A stretch of 64,000 nucleotides of DNA from CAVOAK01 sp965217615 (lineage in GTDB: Bacteria; Pseudomonadota; Alphaproteobacteria; UBA8366; CAVOAK01). Each line of letters starts with the position of its first letter. Position 1 is the first letter of the stretch. Where the stretch lies: contig CBDCIT010000014.1 of the NCBI GenBank assembly GCA_965217615.1, forward strand, positions 186,001-250,000. The letters are read 5' to 3'. Made by a program: the position numbers and the translations under genes. The notes under the pieces were generated by a model. The model did no database searches and was not told the origin of the DNA. It worked only from the letters and a program-made list of their open reading frames with translations. This document shows, piece by piece, positions 44,595-53,088 of this stretch.

Positions 44595-45095
44595 ATGAAA
44601 ATCTTTCTTGTTGCGCTTGTTCTCGGAACCGCCATTGGTGCCGCGGGCGGATTCGTCGGCGGCATTTTCACCTATCCCTACATCTTCCTTGCGGACATTG
44701 TTGCGAGCGAAGCGGCACCGGATACCGCCACCAACCAAGTCCTCGCGGCCGGTAGGTTTATCCACGCAAATCCGTCCGATCCAATTCATTATGGTCGCGG
44801 TGGGGTAACTATCCACGCCAGCACGGCGCGGCTGGAACCCGACTTCGAGGTCGGTCCGGGACCGAAATTCCACGTCTATTTGGTCCCTAACGCCGACGTC
44901 CGAACTTCGGACGACGTTAGGAGCACGATGTATGTGGATCTGGGCCGTCTAAAGGCGTTCAAAGGCAGTCAAAACTATGCCATCCCAGCGGGTGTGGAGC
45001 TTTCCAACTTCGGCAGTGTCGTGATTTGGTGTGAACAGTTCAACGTTTTGATCTCGCCGGCTTCGCTGAAACTCGCCGGTGACGGATCCGGATAA
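44595..45095 (+). CDS. DM13 domain protein, membrane-anchored or exported
   Basis: The product is 166 residues. Residues 1-35 form a hydrophobic export or anchor segment (FLVALVLGTAIGAAGGFVGG). Residues about 50-160 show a DM13 domain: AAGRFIHANPSDPIHYGRG, LEPDFEVGPGPKFHVYLVPN, LGRLKAFKGSQNYAIPAGVE and SVVIWCEQFNVLISPASL. The conserved cysteine (VIWCEQF) is present. DM13 is proposed to be an extracytoplasmic redox-related domain; function here is unknown. It is 77 bp before the NnrU-like gene on the same strand. Confidence 0.85.
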   Translation: MKIFLVALVLGTAIGAAGGFVGGIFTYPYIFLADIVASEAAPDTATNQVLAAGRFIHANPSDPIHYGRGGVTIHASTARLEPDFEVGPGPKFHVYLVPNADVRTSDDVRSTMYVDLGRLKAFKGSQNYAIPAGVELSNFGSVVIWCEQFNVLISPASLKLAGDGSG

Positions 45096-45171
45096 CGGAC
45101 GCGCCGCATGCCGGCATTGTGTCGAAGATTGAAGATGGACTGTAAGGCCACCGGCCGCCGGTGAATGCGTC

Positions 45172-45867
45172 ATGACAGGGACACTCGGCAACCTCCTCTT
45201 GGCGATGGCGACATTTGTCGTCGGCCATTTCGTACTGGCGAGTATACCGGTTCGCCAGGCTCTGATTGCACGTCTTGGGGAGATCGGTTTTCGCGGACTG
45301 TTCTCTGTGTTCGCGCTCCTCTCGCTGGTATGGGTCATCCTTGCCTACAACACCGCACCCTTCATTGAGTTGTGGTCCGCGTCGGCAGCGTTCAACATCA
45401 TTCCGCTCGTCATAATGCCTTTTGCCGGCGTACTTGCTGTCGCAGGCCTGACCACCCGCAGCGTGACGATGGTCGGCGGCGAGAACAGGATGGACGAGCC
45501 CAACCCAACGCCGGGAATCATGACCGTGACCCGGCACCCGCTACTTTGGGCAATAGCGCTTTGGTCGCTTACACATCTTGCCATCACCGGCGATGTCGCG
45601 AGTGTCGTGTTGTTCGGTGGGATCGCCGTGCTGACGATTGGCGGCATGATCCACATCGACTATCGACGAGCGCATTTGGCTGACGGCGCATGGGGACCAA
45701 TTGCCATGCGAACGTCACTGATCCCCTTCGCCGCTGCATTTACCAAGCGCACGAACATCGACTGGCCCGGGATAGGCATCGCCCGCCTCGCCGGCGGTAT
45801 CGCGCTCTATGCAATTCTCACCGGCCTGCACGAATCCGTTTTCGGCGTTACGCCAATTCCAGGCTAA
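45172..45867 (+). CDS. NnrU family membrane protein
   Basis: This 231-residue protein has about six membrane segments and NnrU marks: LIARLGEIGFRGLFSVFALL, LAYNTAPFIELW and VTRHPLLWAIALWSLTHLAI. NnrU is found with nitrite/nitric-oxide respiration genes in some alphaproteobacteria but is widespread without them, and its biochemical role is not settled. No denitrification genes are nearby. Confidence 0.88.
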   Translation: MTGTLGNLLLAMATFVVGHFVLASIPVRQALIARLGEIGFRGLFSVFALLSLVWVILAYNTAPFIELWSASAAFNIIPLVIMPFAGVLAVAGLTTRSVTMVGGENRMDEPNPTPGIMTVTRHPLLWAIALWSLTHLAITGDVASVVLFGGIAVLTIGGMIHIDYRRAHLADGAWGPIAMRTSLIPFAAAFTKRTNIDWPGIGIARLAGGIALYAILTGLHESVFGVTPIPG

Positions 45868-45931
45868 CCCGCGGTAGACGACATCCAGTCGTGTCGCGGC
45901 TATGCAAGAAAGCCTGTACGCGCAAATAAAT

Positions 45932-45952
45932 GCGCCACCCATGGGGTGGCGC
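45932..45952. terminator. Strong hairpin, terminator-like
   Basis: GCGCCACCC pairs with GGGTGGCGC over an ATG loop, a nine-bp perfect GC-rich stem. On the minus strand it is followed by ATTTATTTG, which suits termination of the argG unit after the small gene at 46037. It also lies 65 bp after the NnrU stop. Confidence 0.7.
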
Positions 45953-46036
45953 TAAGTGTTGTTCCGTTGGTGGAGTTAGCGGATATTCGTGTCGTTCCCG
46001 CTTTGGCTCGTGTTTACACGTGGATGCGATCCGCAA

Positions 46037-46123
46037 TCACCCGGCGGACGTGATCCAAGCCTCAACGTCCATCGTGCCGCCGATCGCCCCAGCGGCAAAC
46101 ATATTCACCAAACGATTAGACAT
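46037..46123 (-). CDS. 28-residue small protein with full-length Shine-Dalgarno
   Basis: From ATG 46123 the frame reads MSNRLVNMFAAGAIGG then TMDVEAWITSAG and stops at 46037-46039. Four bases from the ATG is AAAGGAGGTGATCC (complement of 46125-46138), matching the whole 16S 3' tail, far stronger than at neighbouring genes. It is 91 bp after the argG stop on the same strand and ends 84 bp before a terminator hairpin, so it probably shares the argG transcript. The sequence is mildly hydrophobic in the middle and recalls no family I know. A chance match of so long a ribosome site is unlikely, but conservation has not been tested. Confidence 0.6.
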   Translation of the reverse strand: MSNRLVNMFAAGAIGGTMDVEAWITSAG

Positions 46124-46124
46124 C

Positions 46125-46138
46125 GGATCACCTCCTTT
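46125..46138 (-). promoter_or_regulatory. Exceptional Shine-Dalgarno of the 28-codon gene
   Basis: AAAGGAGGTGATCC on the minus strand pairs with the last 14 bases of 16S rRNA without mismatch. Spacing is short (one base from ATG by strict end, about seven from the GGAGG core), which is acceptable. Confidence 0.7.
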
Positions 46139-46214
46139 CAATTATTGCGTCAATATCTCAGCCATGCGTCTACGCGGGCCATAAGTCAAGCGGCTTCGAA
46201 CGGCGCAAACGACG

Positions 46215-47441
46215 TCACTTCCCACGCCGTCTGCCGGCAAGCCGCAGCCGCAACGCGTTGAGCTTGATAAAGCCCTCGGCGTCGCGCTGGTCGTAGACCT
46301 GATCTTCTTCGAAAGTGACGTGTTCCTCGCTGTAGAGGCTCTCGTTCGAACTGCGGCCGGCGACCTGTACTCCACCCTTGTAGAGCTTAAGGCGCACCGT
46401 GCCGCTTACATGCGCCTGGCTCGTGTCGATCAGCGCCTGCAGCATTTCGCGTTCCGGCGAGAACCAGAAACCGTTGTAGATGAGCTTGGCATAGCGCGGC
46501 ATCAGCTCATCCTTCAGATGCATCGCCTCACGATCGAGAGTCAGCGACTCGACGGCGCGGTGCGCCGCAATGAGGATGGTTCCACCGGGCGTTTCATAGA
46601 CACCACGCGATTTCATGCCGACGAACCGATTCTCAACTAGATCGAGCCGGCCGACGCCGTTCTCGCCGCCGATTGCGTTGAGCCTCGTCAGCAAGGCCGC
46701 GGGCGACAGCTTCTCTCCGTCTATAGCGACTGCATCGCCCCTCTCGAAAGCGATCTCCACATACGTTGGCTTGTCCGGTGCATCCTCGGGCGCCACGGTC
46801 CGCGAATAAACATAGTCCGGCGGTTCTGCCGAGGGATCCTCCAGTATTTTTCCCTCAGCTGAAATATGCAGCAGGTTCGAGTCGACCGAAAACGGCGCCT
46901 CGCCACGATTGTCGGTATCGATGGCAATCTGATGCGCCTCAGCGTAGGCGATCAGGCTGCTTCGCGAAGTAAGGTCCCACTCACGCCACGGCGAGATCAC
47001 CTTGATATCGGGATTGAGCGCATAATAGCCGAGCTCGAATCGCACCTGATCGTTGCCCTTGCCGGTCGCGCCATGCGCCACCGCGTCGGCCCCGGTTTCC
47101 GCGGCGATCTCGATTTGGCGCTTGGCGATGAGCGGCCGAGCGATCGACGTGCCGAGCAGATAGGTACCTTCGTAGAGCGCATTAGCCCGAAACATCGGGA
47201 AGACATAGTCGGCAACAAAAGTCTCACGCAGATCCTCGACGTAGATCTCCTTGATGCCCAGCAACTCCGCCTTGGCCCGCGCCGGCTCGAGGTCTTCGCC
47301 CTGGCCCAGATCGGCAGTGAATGTGACGACCTCGCAGCGGTATGTCTCCTGCAGCCAGCGCAGAATTACCGACGTGTCGAGGCCGCCCGAATAGGCCAGC
47401 ACGACCTTCTTTACGCCTTGCACGCGCGTCTTGTCCGCCAT
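46215..47441 (-). CDS. argG: Argininosuccinate synthase
   Basis: It joins citrulline and aspartate with ATP, the penultimate step of arginine synthesis, in the cytoplasm. The 408-residue protein has the PP-loop KVVLAYSGGLDTSVILRWLQ and the aspartate/citrulline-site segments AVAHGATGKGNDQVRFELGY and RFVGMKSRGVYETPGGTILI. Length is usual for the bacterial type. It is divergent from the gene at 47634. A small gene (46037) follows it on the same strand. Confidence 0.97.
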   Translation of the reverse strand: MADKTRVQGVKKVVLAYSGGLDTSVILRWLQETYRCEVVTFTADLGQGEDLEPARAKAELLGIKEIYVEDLRETFVADYVFPMFRANALYEGTYLLGTSIARPLIAKRQIEIAAETGADAVAHGATGKGNDQVRFELGYYALNPDIKVISPWREWDLTSRSSLIAYAEAHQIAIDTDNRGEAPFSVDSNLLHISAEGKILEDPSAEPPDYVYSRTVAPEDAPDKPTYVEIAFERGDAVAIDGEKLSPAALLTRLNAIGGENGVGRLDLVENRFVGMKSRGVYETPGGTILIAAHRAVESLTLDREAMHLKDELMPRYAKLIYNGFWFSPEREMLQALIDTSQAHVSGTVRLKLYKGGVQVAGRSSNESLYSEEHVTFEEDQVYDQRDAEGFIKLNALRLRLAGRRRGK

Positions 47442-47633
47442 GATCGGGGCGCCTCTGAATCTTTAGCTGGGACGGGCGCGCAGTATAGGGAAAAGCCAGA
47501 CTACCGCAATCATAGGCGTAGACGCCAGGACCTGTAATCTCCGCCGACCGTTGCATTGCCCGTTGTCGACGATCGGCATTGTTTGCGAGATCGCGGTTCA
47601 GGTGGCAAAATTAAGGCCTGCGGGAGATCGGAC

Positions 47634-47846
47634 ATGAACGAACAGCAGTTCGAGGCCGGATTGTCGCTTCTCATCGACGACATGGAGGGCGATCTCGGCG
47701 ACCGTCACGAGATTTTTATGCGTCTGCGCACCATATTTGAGGGCATGCGGGCGATGGGGATGCCGCTCCCGGACGATCTGGTCCGCCTAGAAGGAGAACT
47801 TGCAGAAGAATTCGTAAGGGACAAGAAAGCGAGCAATCGGATCTGA
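47634..47846 (+). CDS. Conserved-looking small acidic protein
   Basis: It is 70 residues from ATG 47634 with GGGAG upstream. The sequence is helical and acidic (EQQFEAGLSLLIDDMEGDLG, FMRLRTIFEGMRAMGMPLPD, LEGELAEEFVRD), without motif or export signal. An upstream GTG-type extension to 47556 lacks support. Family unknown. It is divergent from argG and its end is 21 bp from the convergent IalB gene. Confidence 0.65.
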   Translation: MNEQQFEAGLSLLIDDMEGDLGDRHEIFMRLRTIFEGMRAMGMPLPDDLVRLEGELAEEFVRDKKASNRI

Positions 47847-47867
47847 AGAATAGCCACGCGGCTCGAA

Positions 47868-48410
47868 CTACTGGACCTTGCAGGCTGCATTGACGGCATT
47901 GTGCGCAGCAGAGAACCCGCGCAACGAGTAGGTATCGGTCGTCAAAGTACCACGACTCGACGCACCCTTGACGACCATGCGCGAACCCGCGCGCATGGCC
48001 ATGACGAGGGCCTCATCACCCTCGGCCGTGCGATTCCACGCCGTACTGTCTTTGGTGAAGAGGGTGAATGTCTCATCACCGATTGTTACCGTGACGTCGG
48101 AATCGGGCTTAAACCTATAGCCGGCTTCGAAGCTCAACTCATTGATTCGGTCGCTTGCCGGCCGGTGGGTGACGAAGGCATAGATCTCGCCGCGTCTTGT
48201 GTACTTTCCTTCAGCCTTGCTCGGCTGGCTCCACATCGAACAGACAATCTTGCCGCTCTCGCTAAACGTTTGAGCGGACCAGTCGCGAAATGTGCCAAGT
48301 GCTTTTTCCGGCGCCGAAGCCGACAGTGAAGAGGCAAACAACAAAGGCAGCGCACTGAGCGCTGCCCAACTGGCGATGTTCAATCCCGTCTTCCTTATAG
48401 GACAGTACAT
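47868..48410 (-). CDS. Invasion-associated locus B (IalB) family protein
   Basis: ATG 48410 gives 180 residues with a signal peptide (NIASWAALSALPLLFASSLS-ASA). The mature part has FRDWSAQTFSESGKIVCSMW, FVTHRPASDRINELSF, VTVTIGDETFTLFTKDSTAW and GTLTTDTYSLRGFSAA with conserved cysteines near both ends (VCSMW, AACKVQ). IalB-type proteins are periplasmic or surface proteins of alphaproteobacteria, named from Bartonella; function outside pathogens is unknown. An upstream frame to 48530 reads into the space before it. Confidence 0.88.
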   Translation of the reverse strand: MYCPIRKTGLNIASWAALSALPLLFASSLSASAPEKALGTFRDWSAQTFSESGKIVCSMWSQPSKAEGKYTRRGEIYAFVTHRPASDRINELSFEAGYRFKPDSDVTVTIGDETFTLFTKDSTAWNRTAEGDEALVMAMRAGSRMVVKGASSRGTLTTDTYSLRGFSAAHNAVNAACKVQ

Positions 48411-48492
48411 ATAAACGCTCGAACCTACACTTGCCAAGCCGCACGCCGACTGCAGATCAGTCTGCCCCAGCGCGATTCGATCGATCCGACCG

Positions 48493-49023
48493 TCAGCGCC
48501 GGCGGCGAACTTTCTGTACACCGTGGACATGCGGATCCAGCGCCTCGACAGGACCGCCTGCGTGCTGCGGCCGGTCGGCGAACCTGCCCCGCATCATAAG
48601 CCGATCGTACATGACGATCGCGCCGGCGACGCCGACATTGACGGAAAAGCGTGTCGGAATTCTGACAAATAGAGAGCAGCGCTCGACGAGCGTCGGCGAC
48701 AGCGATCCCCGCTCGGGCCCGAAGACGTAGGCTGCCCGGGGCGGATGACTGAAGCTGGGGAGCTCTATAGCCTCGTCCAGGAGTTCAACGCCGACCAACG
48801 TACATCCTTTCGGAAGTTGGAGTGCCTCGGCATTGTCGTACACGTGCAGCGGCACGTGTTCTGCGGTCTGCGACGTATCCGAGCGGTATAACTCCTTGAC
48901 GTTTACCGCCGGTGCGAGTGCAAACATGAAGTCCGCGCCAAACGCATGTGCTGTACGAAAGAGATTGCCGACGTTCATCGGCTTGGAAATACCCTCGACG
49001 CCGATACCGAAATAGCCGCGCAT
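48493..49023 (-). CDS. TrmH/SpoU-family RNA methyltransferase
   Basis: ATG 49023 gives 176 residues. The three SPOUT motifs are present: NVGNLFRTAHAFGADFMFAL (motif 1), AAYVFGPERGSLSPTLVERC (motif 2) and RIPTRFSVNVGVAGAIVMYD (motif 3). The last is an SVNVGVA variant of the usual SLNVS/NA. The family methylates ribose 2'-O in tRNA or rRNA using AdoMet. No extra RNA-binding domain is seen. It lies 82 bp before the IalB gene on the same strand and is divergent from the asparaginase gene (79-bp gap). Confidence 0.9.
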   Translation of the reverse strand: MRGYFGIGVEGISKPMNVGNLFRTAHAFGADFMFALAPAVNVKELYRSDTSQTAEHVPLHVYDNAEALQLPKGCTLVGVELLDEAIELPSFSHPPRAAYVFGPERGSLSPTLVERCSLFVRIPTRFSVNVGVAGAIVMYDRLMMRGRFADRPQHAGGPVEALDPHVHGVQKVRRRR

Positions 49024-49102
49024 GGCCGCAAGCCTTGCATGACCAGACACGCCGGGGCAAGTTGCTTTAGATACCCAGATTCCCGACGTTGACGCCCATC
49101 GT

Positions 49103-50086
49103 ATGACGGAGACAACAGAGGCACACGTCCAATTGGATTCGCCAGCGATCGACGCCAACCCGATCGTCGTTGAGGTCACGCGCGGGCCCGCGGTTGAAGG
49201 CCGGCACCGCGGGTCAGCCGTCGTCATCGAACCCGACGGCCACGTGATCGCGAGTTGGGGCAACGCCGAAGAACCCGTGTTCCCTCGGTCGGCAATCAAG
49301 GCCGTACAGGCCATTCCCCTCATCGAGACGGGCGCCGCGGATGCTATCGGGCTGGGCGACAAGGAAATCACCCTCGCCTGTGCGTCGCACAACGGAGAAC
49401 CGCAGCATGTCGAGACAGTCGCCGCTTGGCTGGAGAAGATCGGCCTCGGCCCGGACGACCTCGAATGCGGCCCGCATTGGCCATTCGATCGGGAGGCGGC
49501 GCGAACCTTGGCCCAATCAGGAGGTGTCCCCTCGGCGCTGCATAACAATTGCTCGGGCAAACATGCCGCAATGCTATCAACGGCACGCCACCTGGGGGAG
49601 CCGACGGAGGACTATGTGCGTATCGAGCATGCCTGCCAGCAGCGCGTTATGGGAATTATTGAGTTCATGTGCGGCCTCGATCTTGGTGATGTTCCGCGCG
49701 GCATCGATGGCTGTGCCATTCCCGCCTTCGCCATACCGCTGGGAAATATTGCACTGGCTATTGCGCGCATCGCCGCACCCGATTCGCTGCCCGACAAGCG
49801 CGCGGAGGCAATCACGCGAATTCGCGACGCCGTTGCCGCCGAGCCACATATGGTAGCCGGGCGCGGTCGATATTGTACTGAGCTGATGACGCTAGCTGGC
49901 GATCGGGTGATGGTAAAGACAGGTGCCGAGGGCGTATATACCGCCGCCGCACCGACGCAGGGAATTGGCATTGCACTTAAGTGTGACGACGGCGCGACCC
50001 GCGCCTCGCAGGTCATGATGACCGCGATCCTGTCCCAACTTGGTATCCTGGACGAGGGTATGGTTGAGACGTTGGCGCATCTGTAG
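49103..50086 (+). CDS. L-asparaginase II-family (Rhizobium type) asparaginase
   Basis: This 327-residue protein follows the PF06089 asparaginase group, structurally related to serine beta-lactamases and known from Rhizobium etli. It shows VVEVTRGPAVEGRHRGSAVV, FPRSAIKAVQAIPLIETGAA (SxxK catalytic pair), HNGEPQHVETVAAWLEKIGL, LHNNCSGKHAAMLSTARHLG and MVAGRGRYCTELM. It hydrolyses asparagine to aspartate and ammonia. The cysteine and lysine in NNCSGKHA are the family's metal-site residues. No signal peptide, so it acts in the cytoplasm. Confidence 0.93.
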   Translation: MTETTEAHVQLDSPAIDANPIVVEVTRGPAVEGRHRGSAVVIEPDGHVIASWGNAEEPVFPRSAIKAVQAIPLIETGAADAIGLGDKEITLACASHNGEPQHVETVAAWLEKIGLGPDDLECGPHWPFDREAARTLAQSGGVPSALHNNCSGKHAAMLSTARHLGEPTEDYVRIEHACQQRVMGIIEFMCGLDLGDVPRGIDGCAIPAFAIPLGNIALAIARIAAPDSLPDKRAEAITRIRDAVAAEPHMVAGRGRYCTELMTLAGDRVMVKTGAEGVYTAAAPTQGIGIALKCDDGATRASQVMMTAILSQLGILDEGMVETLAHL

Positions 50087-50235
50087 CGCGTCCCCCTCAA
50101 GAACAGTGCTGGCGCGAAAATCGGCGAAATTCATGCTTCGGGTCCCCTGGCGTTTTGAGCCGGCGATAGGTCGCGCAGTGAGCCCCACGGATCTATTAGC
50201 GCCCCTTATCATGCGCCGTGTCGTGGTATGGAAAC

Positions 50236-51199
50236 ATGACGTCGATGCGCGCGATTCGGGTCGAGAAATTAGGTGGCCCCGAGATGCTCACGTTGAAGGA
50301 CGTGCCCGTACCGGTGCCGGGCGACGACGAACTGCTGGTCGCCGTTCAGGGCAGCGGCGTCAACTTTGCCGACCTGCTGATCGTTCGCGGCGACTACCAG
50401 GAGCGGCCGGCGCTTCCCTTCACCCCGGCTGTCGAAATCGCCGGCGAAGTCCTTGAGACCGGTCGCCGTGTTTCTGCGATAAGCGCCGGCGACCGGGTGA
50501 TGGCACGGGTCGATCTCGGCGGCTACGCGGAGCGGGCCGTCATAAAGGCCGTGGACGCGATGGCGATCCCTGAGGGAATGGAAACGACTGTCGCCGCCGG
50601 ATTTCCCATTGCCTACGGCACGGCGCACGTCGCGCTCGCGCATCGTGCGCGTCTCACGGCAGGCGAAGCCCTTTTGGTGCACGGTGCCGGCGGCTGTCGA
50701 GGTCGGAAAGGCGCTGGATGCAACGGTTGTGGCGACTGCGGGTAGCGATGACAAGCTTGCGCTTGCAAAGGCGCACGGCGCCGACCACCTCATCAACTAT
50801 TCGAACGAGAATATTCGCGAGCGCGTCAAGGCTACAGTCGGCGGCGTCGACGTCGTTTTTGACCCGGTCGGCGGTGATGCGTTCGATGCCTCGCTTCGAT
50901 GCATCAACTTCGAAGGCAGGGTTGTCGTCGTTGGTTTCGCGAGCGGTAGAATCCCATCAATTCCCGCCAATATTCTGCTCGTGAAAAATATTGCAGTGCT
51001 CGGACTTTATTGGGGTGCGTATGGCCGGCTCGACCCCAACGTTCAGAAGCGATCGTTCGAGGCACTTGCCACACTCTTCCGCAATGGCAGTCTCAAACCC
51101 CACATTGGGCACACGTTTGCGCTGGCGGAGGCCAAGGACGCGTTGACCTTGCTTGCGGCACGGCAAGCGGCCAGCAAGGTAGTGCTGGTTTCCTCATGA
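50236..51199 (+). pseudogene. Quinone oxidoreductase (QOR-like MDR), internal deletion and frameshift
   Basis: The start (TSMRAIRVEKLGGPEMLTLK) and GTAHVALAHRARLTAGEALL are family-like, ending in VHGAGG. The expected Rossmann loop (GGVGLAAVE-type) is missing: after GGCGG the frame changes to AVEVGKALDATVVATAGS. A few bases are lost near 50690-50700. The second part runs to VVFDPVGGDAFDASLRCINF and KVVLVSS. The cofactor loop is destroyed in either frame. The last bases overlap the next gene (ATGA at 51196). Confidence 0.85.
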
Positions 51200-52422
51200 G
51201 CGACAAGATCCGCGAGCAGTACGAGTCCTATCCCTATCCAGAACGTGACCCGGCAGACGAGACGCAAAAGCTGCAAGTTGGCTCACCCAGCCATATCGAC
51301 GAAATCAACCATTATGTCTTCGGCGGACGTCGGGATTTCAGTCAGCCGTTCCGTGCGCTCATCGCCGGTGGCAGAACAGGCGACGGACTAATTATGCTGG
51401 CGCAACAGCTTGCCGACGCCAATTGCCCCGCCGAAGTGGTTTACCTCGACCTGTCACATGCCGCGCGTGAAATCGCAGAGGCGCGCGTGCGGACACGAGG
51501 TCTGAAGAATATCCAGTTCTTCGCAGCGTCCATGCTCAAGGCCGCACAATTTGGACCGTTCGACTACATAGACTGCTGTGGTGTGCTTCACCACCTCGAA
51601 GCGCCGCAAGCGGGCTTCGATGCATTGGTGCGTGCGCTCAATCCAGATGGCGGCATAGGCATCATGGTGTACGGCGCGCTTGGCCGGACTGGGGTCTATC
51701 CGATGCAGGACATGTTGCGAAGCATTGCCAGCGATGGTCCCTACCCCGAAAGAATCGATATTGCGAAGCGTCTTATTGCGCAACTGCCGCCAACCAACTG
51801 GCTTTTGCAAAACAAGGAGATCGGCGACTACAAGCGGTCCGATGCGGGTCTTGTGGATCTTCTGCTGCATAGTCGTGATCGGCCTTATCTGGTGCCCGAC
51901 GTCGCGAGAGATGTGAATGCTGCGGGTCTGCGGCTCGTCACGTTTATCGAGCCTGTGCGCTACGACCCAACCACGCTTGTAGATGACCCGATCGTCTGCG
52001 AGCGCCTGGAACGGCTTTCGTGGCTTGAGCGATGCGCCTTCGCCGAGCTGTTGTCAGGCGACCTGCTGAAGCACATCTTCTACTGCGTACGCGCAGACAA
52101 CGATGCCGATACGATCGCCAAGGCCGAGTCGGCAAATGCAATCCCTGTGCTCCGCGATGTGCCAGGACCAAATCTCGCGCATGCCATCGAGCGGGACGGC
52201 GCACTCAAGCTTGAGCTATCGGGAACAGTTGTCGCCCTGGATCTACCGGCGCACGCAGCGGCGATCCTGCGTCTGACGGACGGCGTCAAGCCGCTGCAAG
52301 ACATCCACCAACAGCTGGGTGCCGGCATCGACTGGATCACCTTCCACCAACAATTCAGCGCTTTGTACTGCGTTCTCAACCAGTACAACAAGATGACGAT
52401 CCGCTACCCGCCGACGGAATAA
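51196..52422 (+). CDS. Class I SAM-dependent methyltransferase with C-terminal extension
   Basis: ATG 51196 overlaps the previous stop as ATGA. The protein has 408 residues. The N-terminus EQYESYPYPERDPADET is typical of methyltransferases with a YPYP motif. AdoMet motifs are FRALIAGGRTGDGLIMLAQQ, VYLDLSHAAREIAEAR, FFAASMLKA and FDYIDCCGVLHHLEAPQAGF. The last about 150 residues resemble a methyltransferase regulatory part, no catalytic motif, with LSGTVVALDLPAHAAAILRL. The acceptor is unknown. Confidence 0.85.
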   Translation: MSDKIREQYESYPYPERDPADETQKLQVGSPSHIDEINHYVFGGRRDFSQPFRALIAGGRTGDGLIMLAQQLADANCPAEVVYLDLSHAAREIAEARVRTRGLKNIQFFAASMLKAAQFGPFDYIDCCGVLHHLEAPQAGFDALVRALNPDGGIGIMVYGALGRTGVYPMQDMLRSIASDGPYPERIDIAKRLIAQLPPTNWLLQNKEIGDYKRSDAGLVDLLLHSRDRPYLVPDVARDVNAAGLRLVTFIEPVRYDPTTLVDDPIVCERLERLSWLERCAFAELLSGDLLKHIFYCVRADNDADTIAKAESANAIPVLRDVPGPNLAHAIERDGALKLELSGTVVALDLPAHAAAILRLTDGVKPLQDIHQQLGAGIDWITFHQQFSALYCVLNQYNKMTIRYPPTE

Positions 52423-52427
52423 TCTCG

Positions 52428-52715
52428 TCAGCGGACCAGCCTACGCTCGATATCCCAGAACGGTCGTGAAGCCTCGCGCCGCGCAGCTTCCCTTTCGATG
52501 CCAATATCTCGCAATACGTGATCTTCGAGCGAGGCCAGTTGGTGACGCTGGTGCGCCAACTCGTTCCACTCTAGCAAGCCGCCGAAGCACCAGTGCGCGC
52601 GCCGCACAACGCGAGAGAACAGTCCGGCAATGCTGTCTCCGATCGGCCCATGCCCGGCGCCGCTGGGACCCGACTCATGCGGTACAAAATCTGGCTCGCG
52701 ATCAAGGGATCTCAT
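52428..52715 (-). CDS. DUF1127 domain small protein
   Basis: It has 95 residues. The last about 45 form the arginine-rich DUF1127 helix pair: WNELAHQRHQLASLEDHVLRD, IGIEREAARREASRPFW. DUF1127 proteins (YjiS-like) are small RNA-binding-type proteins in alphaproteobacteria, some tied to phosphate, RNA turnover and stress. The N-terminal half has no match and is longer than usual. It ends 5 bp from the convergent methyltransferase stop. Confidence 0.85.
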   Translation of the reverse strand: MRSLDREPDFVPHESGPSGAGHGPIGDSIAGLFSRVVRRAHWCFGGLLEWNELAHQRHQLASLEDHVLRDIGIEREAARREASRPFWDIERRLVR

Positions 52716-52853
52716 CGACGCCGCGTGCCCAAAATTATGAATTATATGCGTGAGTGCCCGCTAGGCTCTTGCCTCTGTCGCGGACACCTCGGGGGCCGAG
52801 GCACCATTGTGGTCAGCAGAAGACTGCATAGAGGCCGATAGAAAGGAGATACC

Positions 52854-53039
52854 ATGGATCGTTTGGCTTTTAATGGGCTGGGTTACAGACAGCCCATCAC
52901 CACTAGGCTCGCGGCGAGCCTCGGAGTGATCCTCCGAAGGCATATCCTAGTTACCCCCCCGACACTCTGCCCCCTTGCACAAGGGCAAGAGCAAACGGCG
53001 TGCTCCTTCCAACAGGACACGCCGTTCGTGCTTTTCTAA
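52854..53039 (+). CDS. Possible 61-codon small gene over a hairpin-rich RNA
   Basis: A strong AGAAAGGAG ribosome site precedes ATG 52854, and the frame (DRLAFNGLGYRQPITTRLAA, then SLGVILRRHILVT) is open to 53039. The frame runs through four hairpins including a terminator-like one, which is unusual for a real coding region. It could be a leader peptide, a short gene, or a chance frame within a structured RNA. Confidence 0.3.
   Translation: MDRLAFNGLGYRQPITTRLAASLGVILRRHILVTPPTLCPLAQGQEQTACSFQQDTPFVLF
52873..53036 (+). ncRNA. Structured RNA candidate: three hairpins and a terminator
   Basis: Successive stems: ATGGGCTG/CAGCCCAT (52873-52897), AGGCTCG/CGAGCCT (52905-52921) and TCGGAG/CTCCGA (52921-52937). 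Then comes a C-rich linker and the AACGGCGTG/CACGCCGTT stem-loop at 52994-53026 with TTTT after it. This layout fits a small RNA or an untranslated structured leader. Nothing identifies a known family. The 373-bp gap 52716-53088 otherwise holds no gene. Confidence 0.35.
52994..53036 (+). terminator. Intrinsic terminator
   Basis: AACGGCGTG pairs with CACGCCGTT, extended by TCCT/AGGA inside the loop, followed by CGTGCTTTTCT. The shape and the T-tract support rho-independent termination on the plus strand. Confidence 0.65.
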
Positions 53040-53088
53040 TGATTGGGGCGGTGTGTCAAATCTGATTTGCCCTGCGGAGCCACATGTA

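Noticed and set aside
46125..46138. GGATCACCTCCTTT on the plus strand equals the 3' end of 16S rRNA
   Set aside because: Only these 14 bases match. Upstream sequence does not resemble 16S helix 45, so it is an SD for the minus-strand small gene and not an rRNA remnant.
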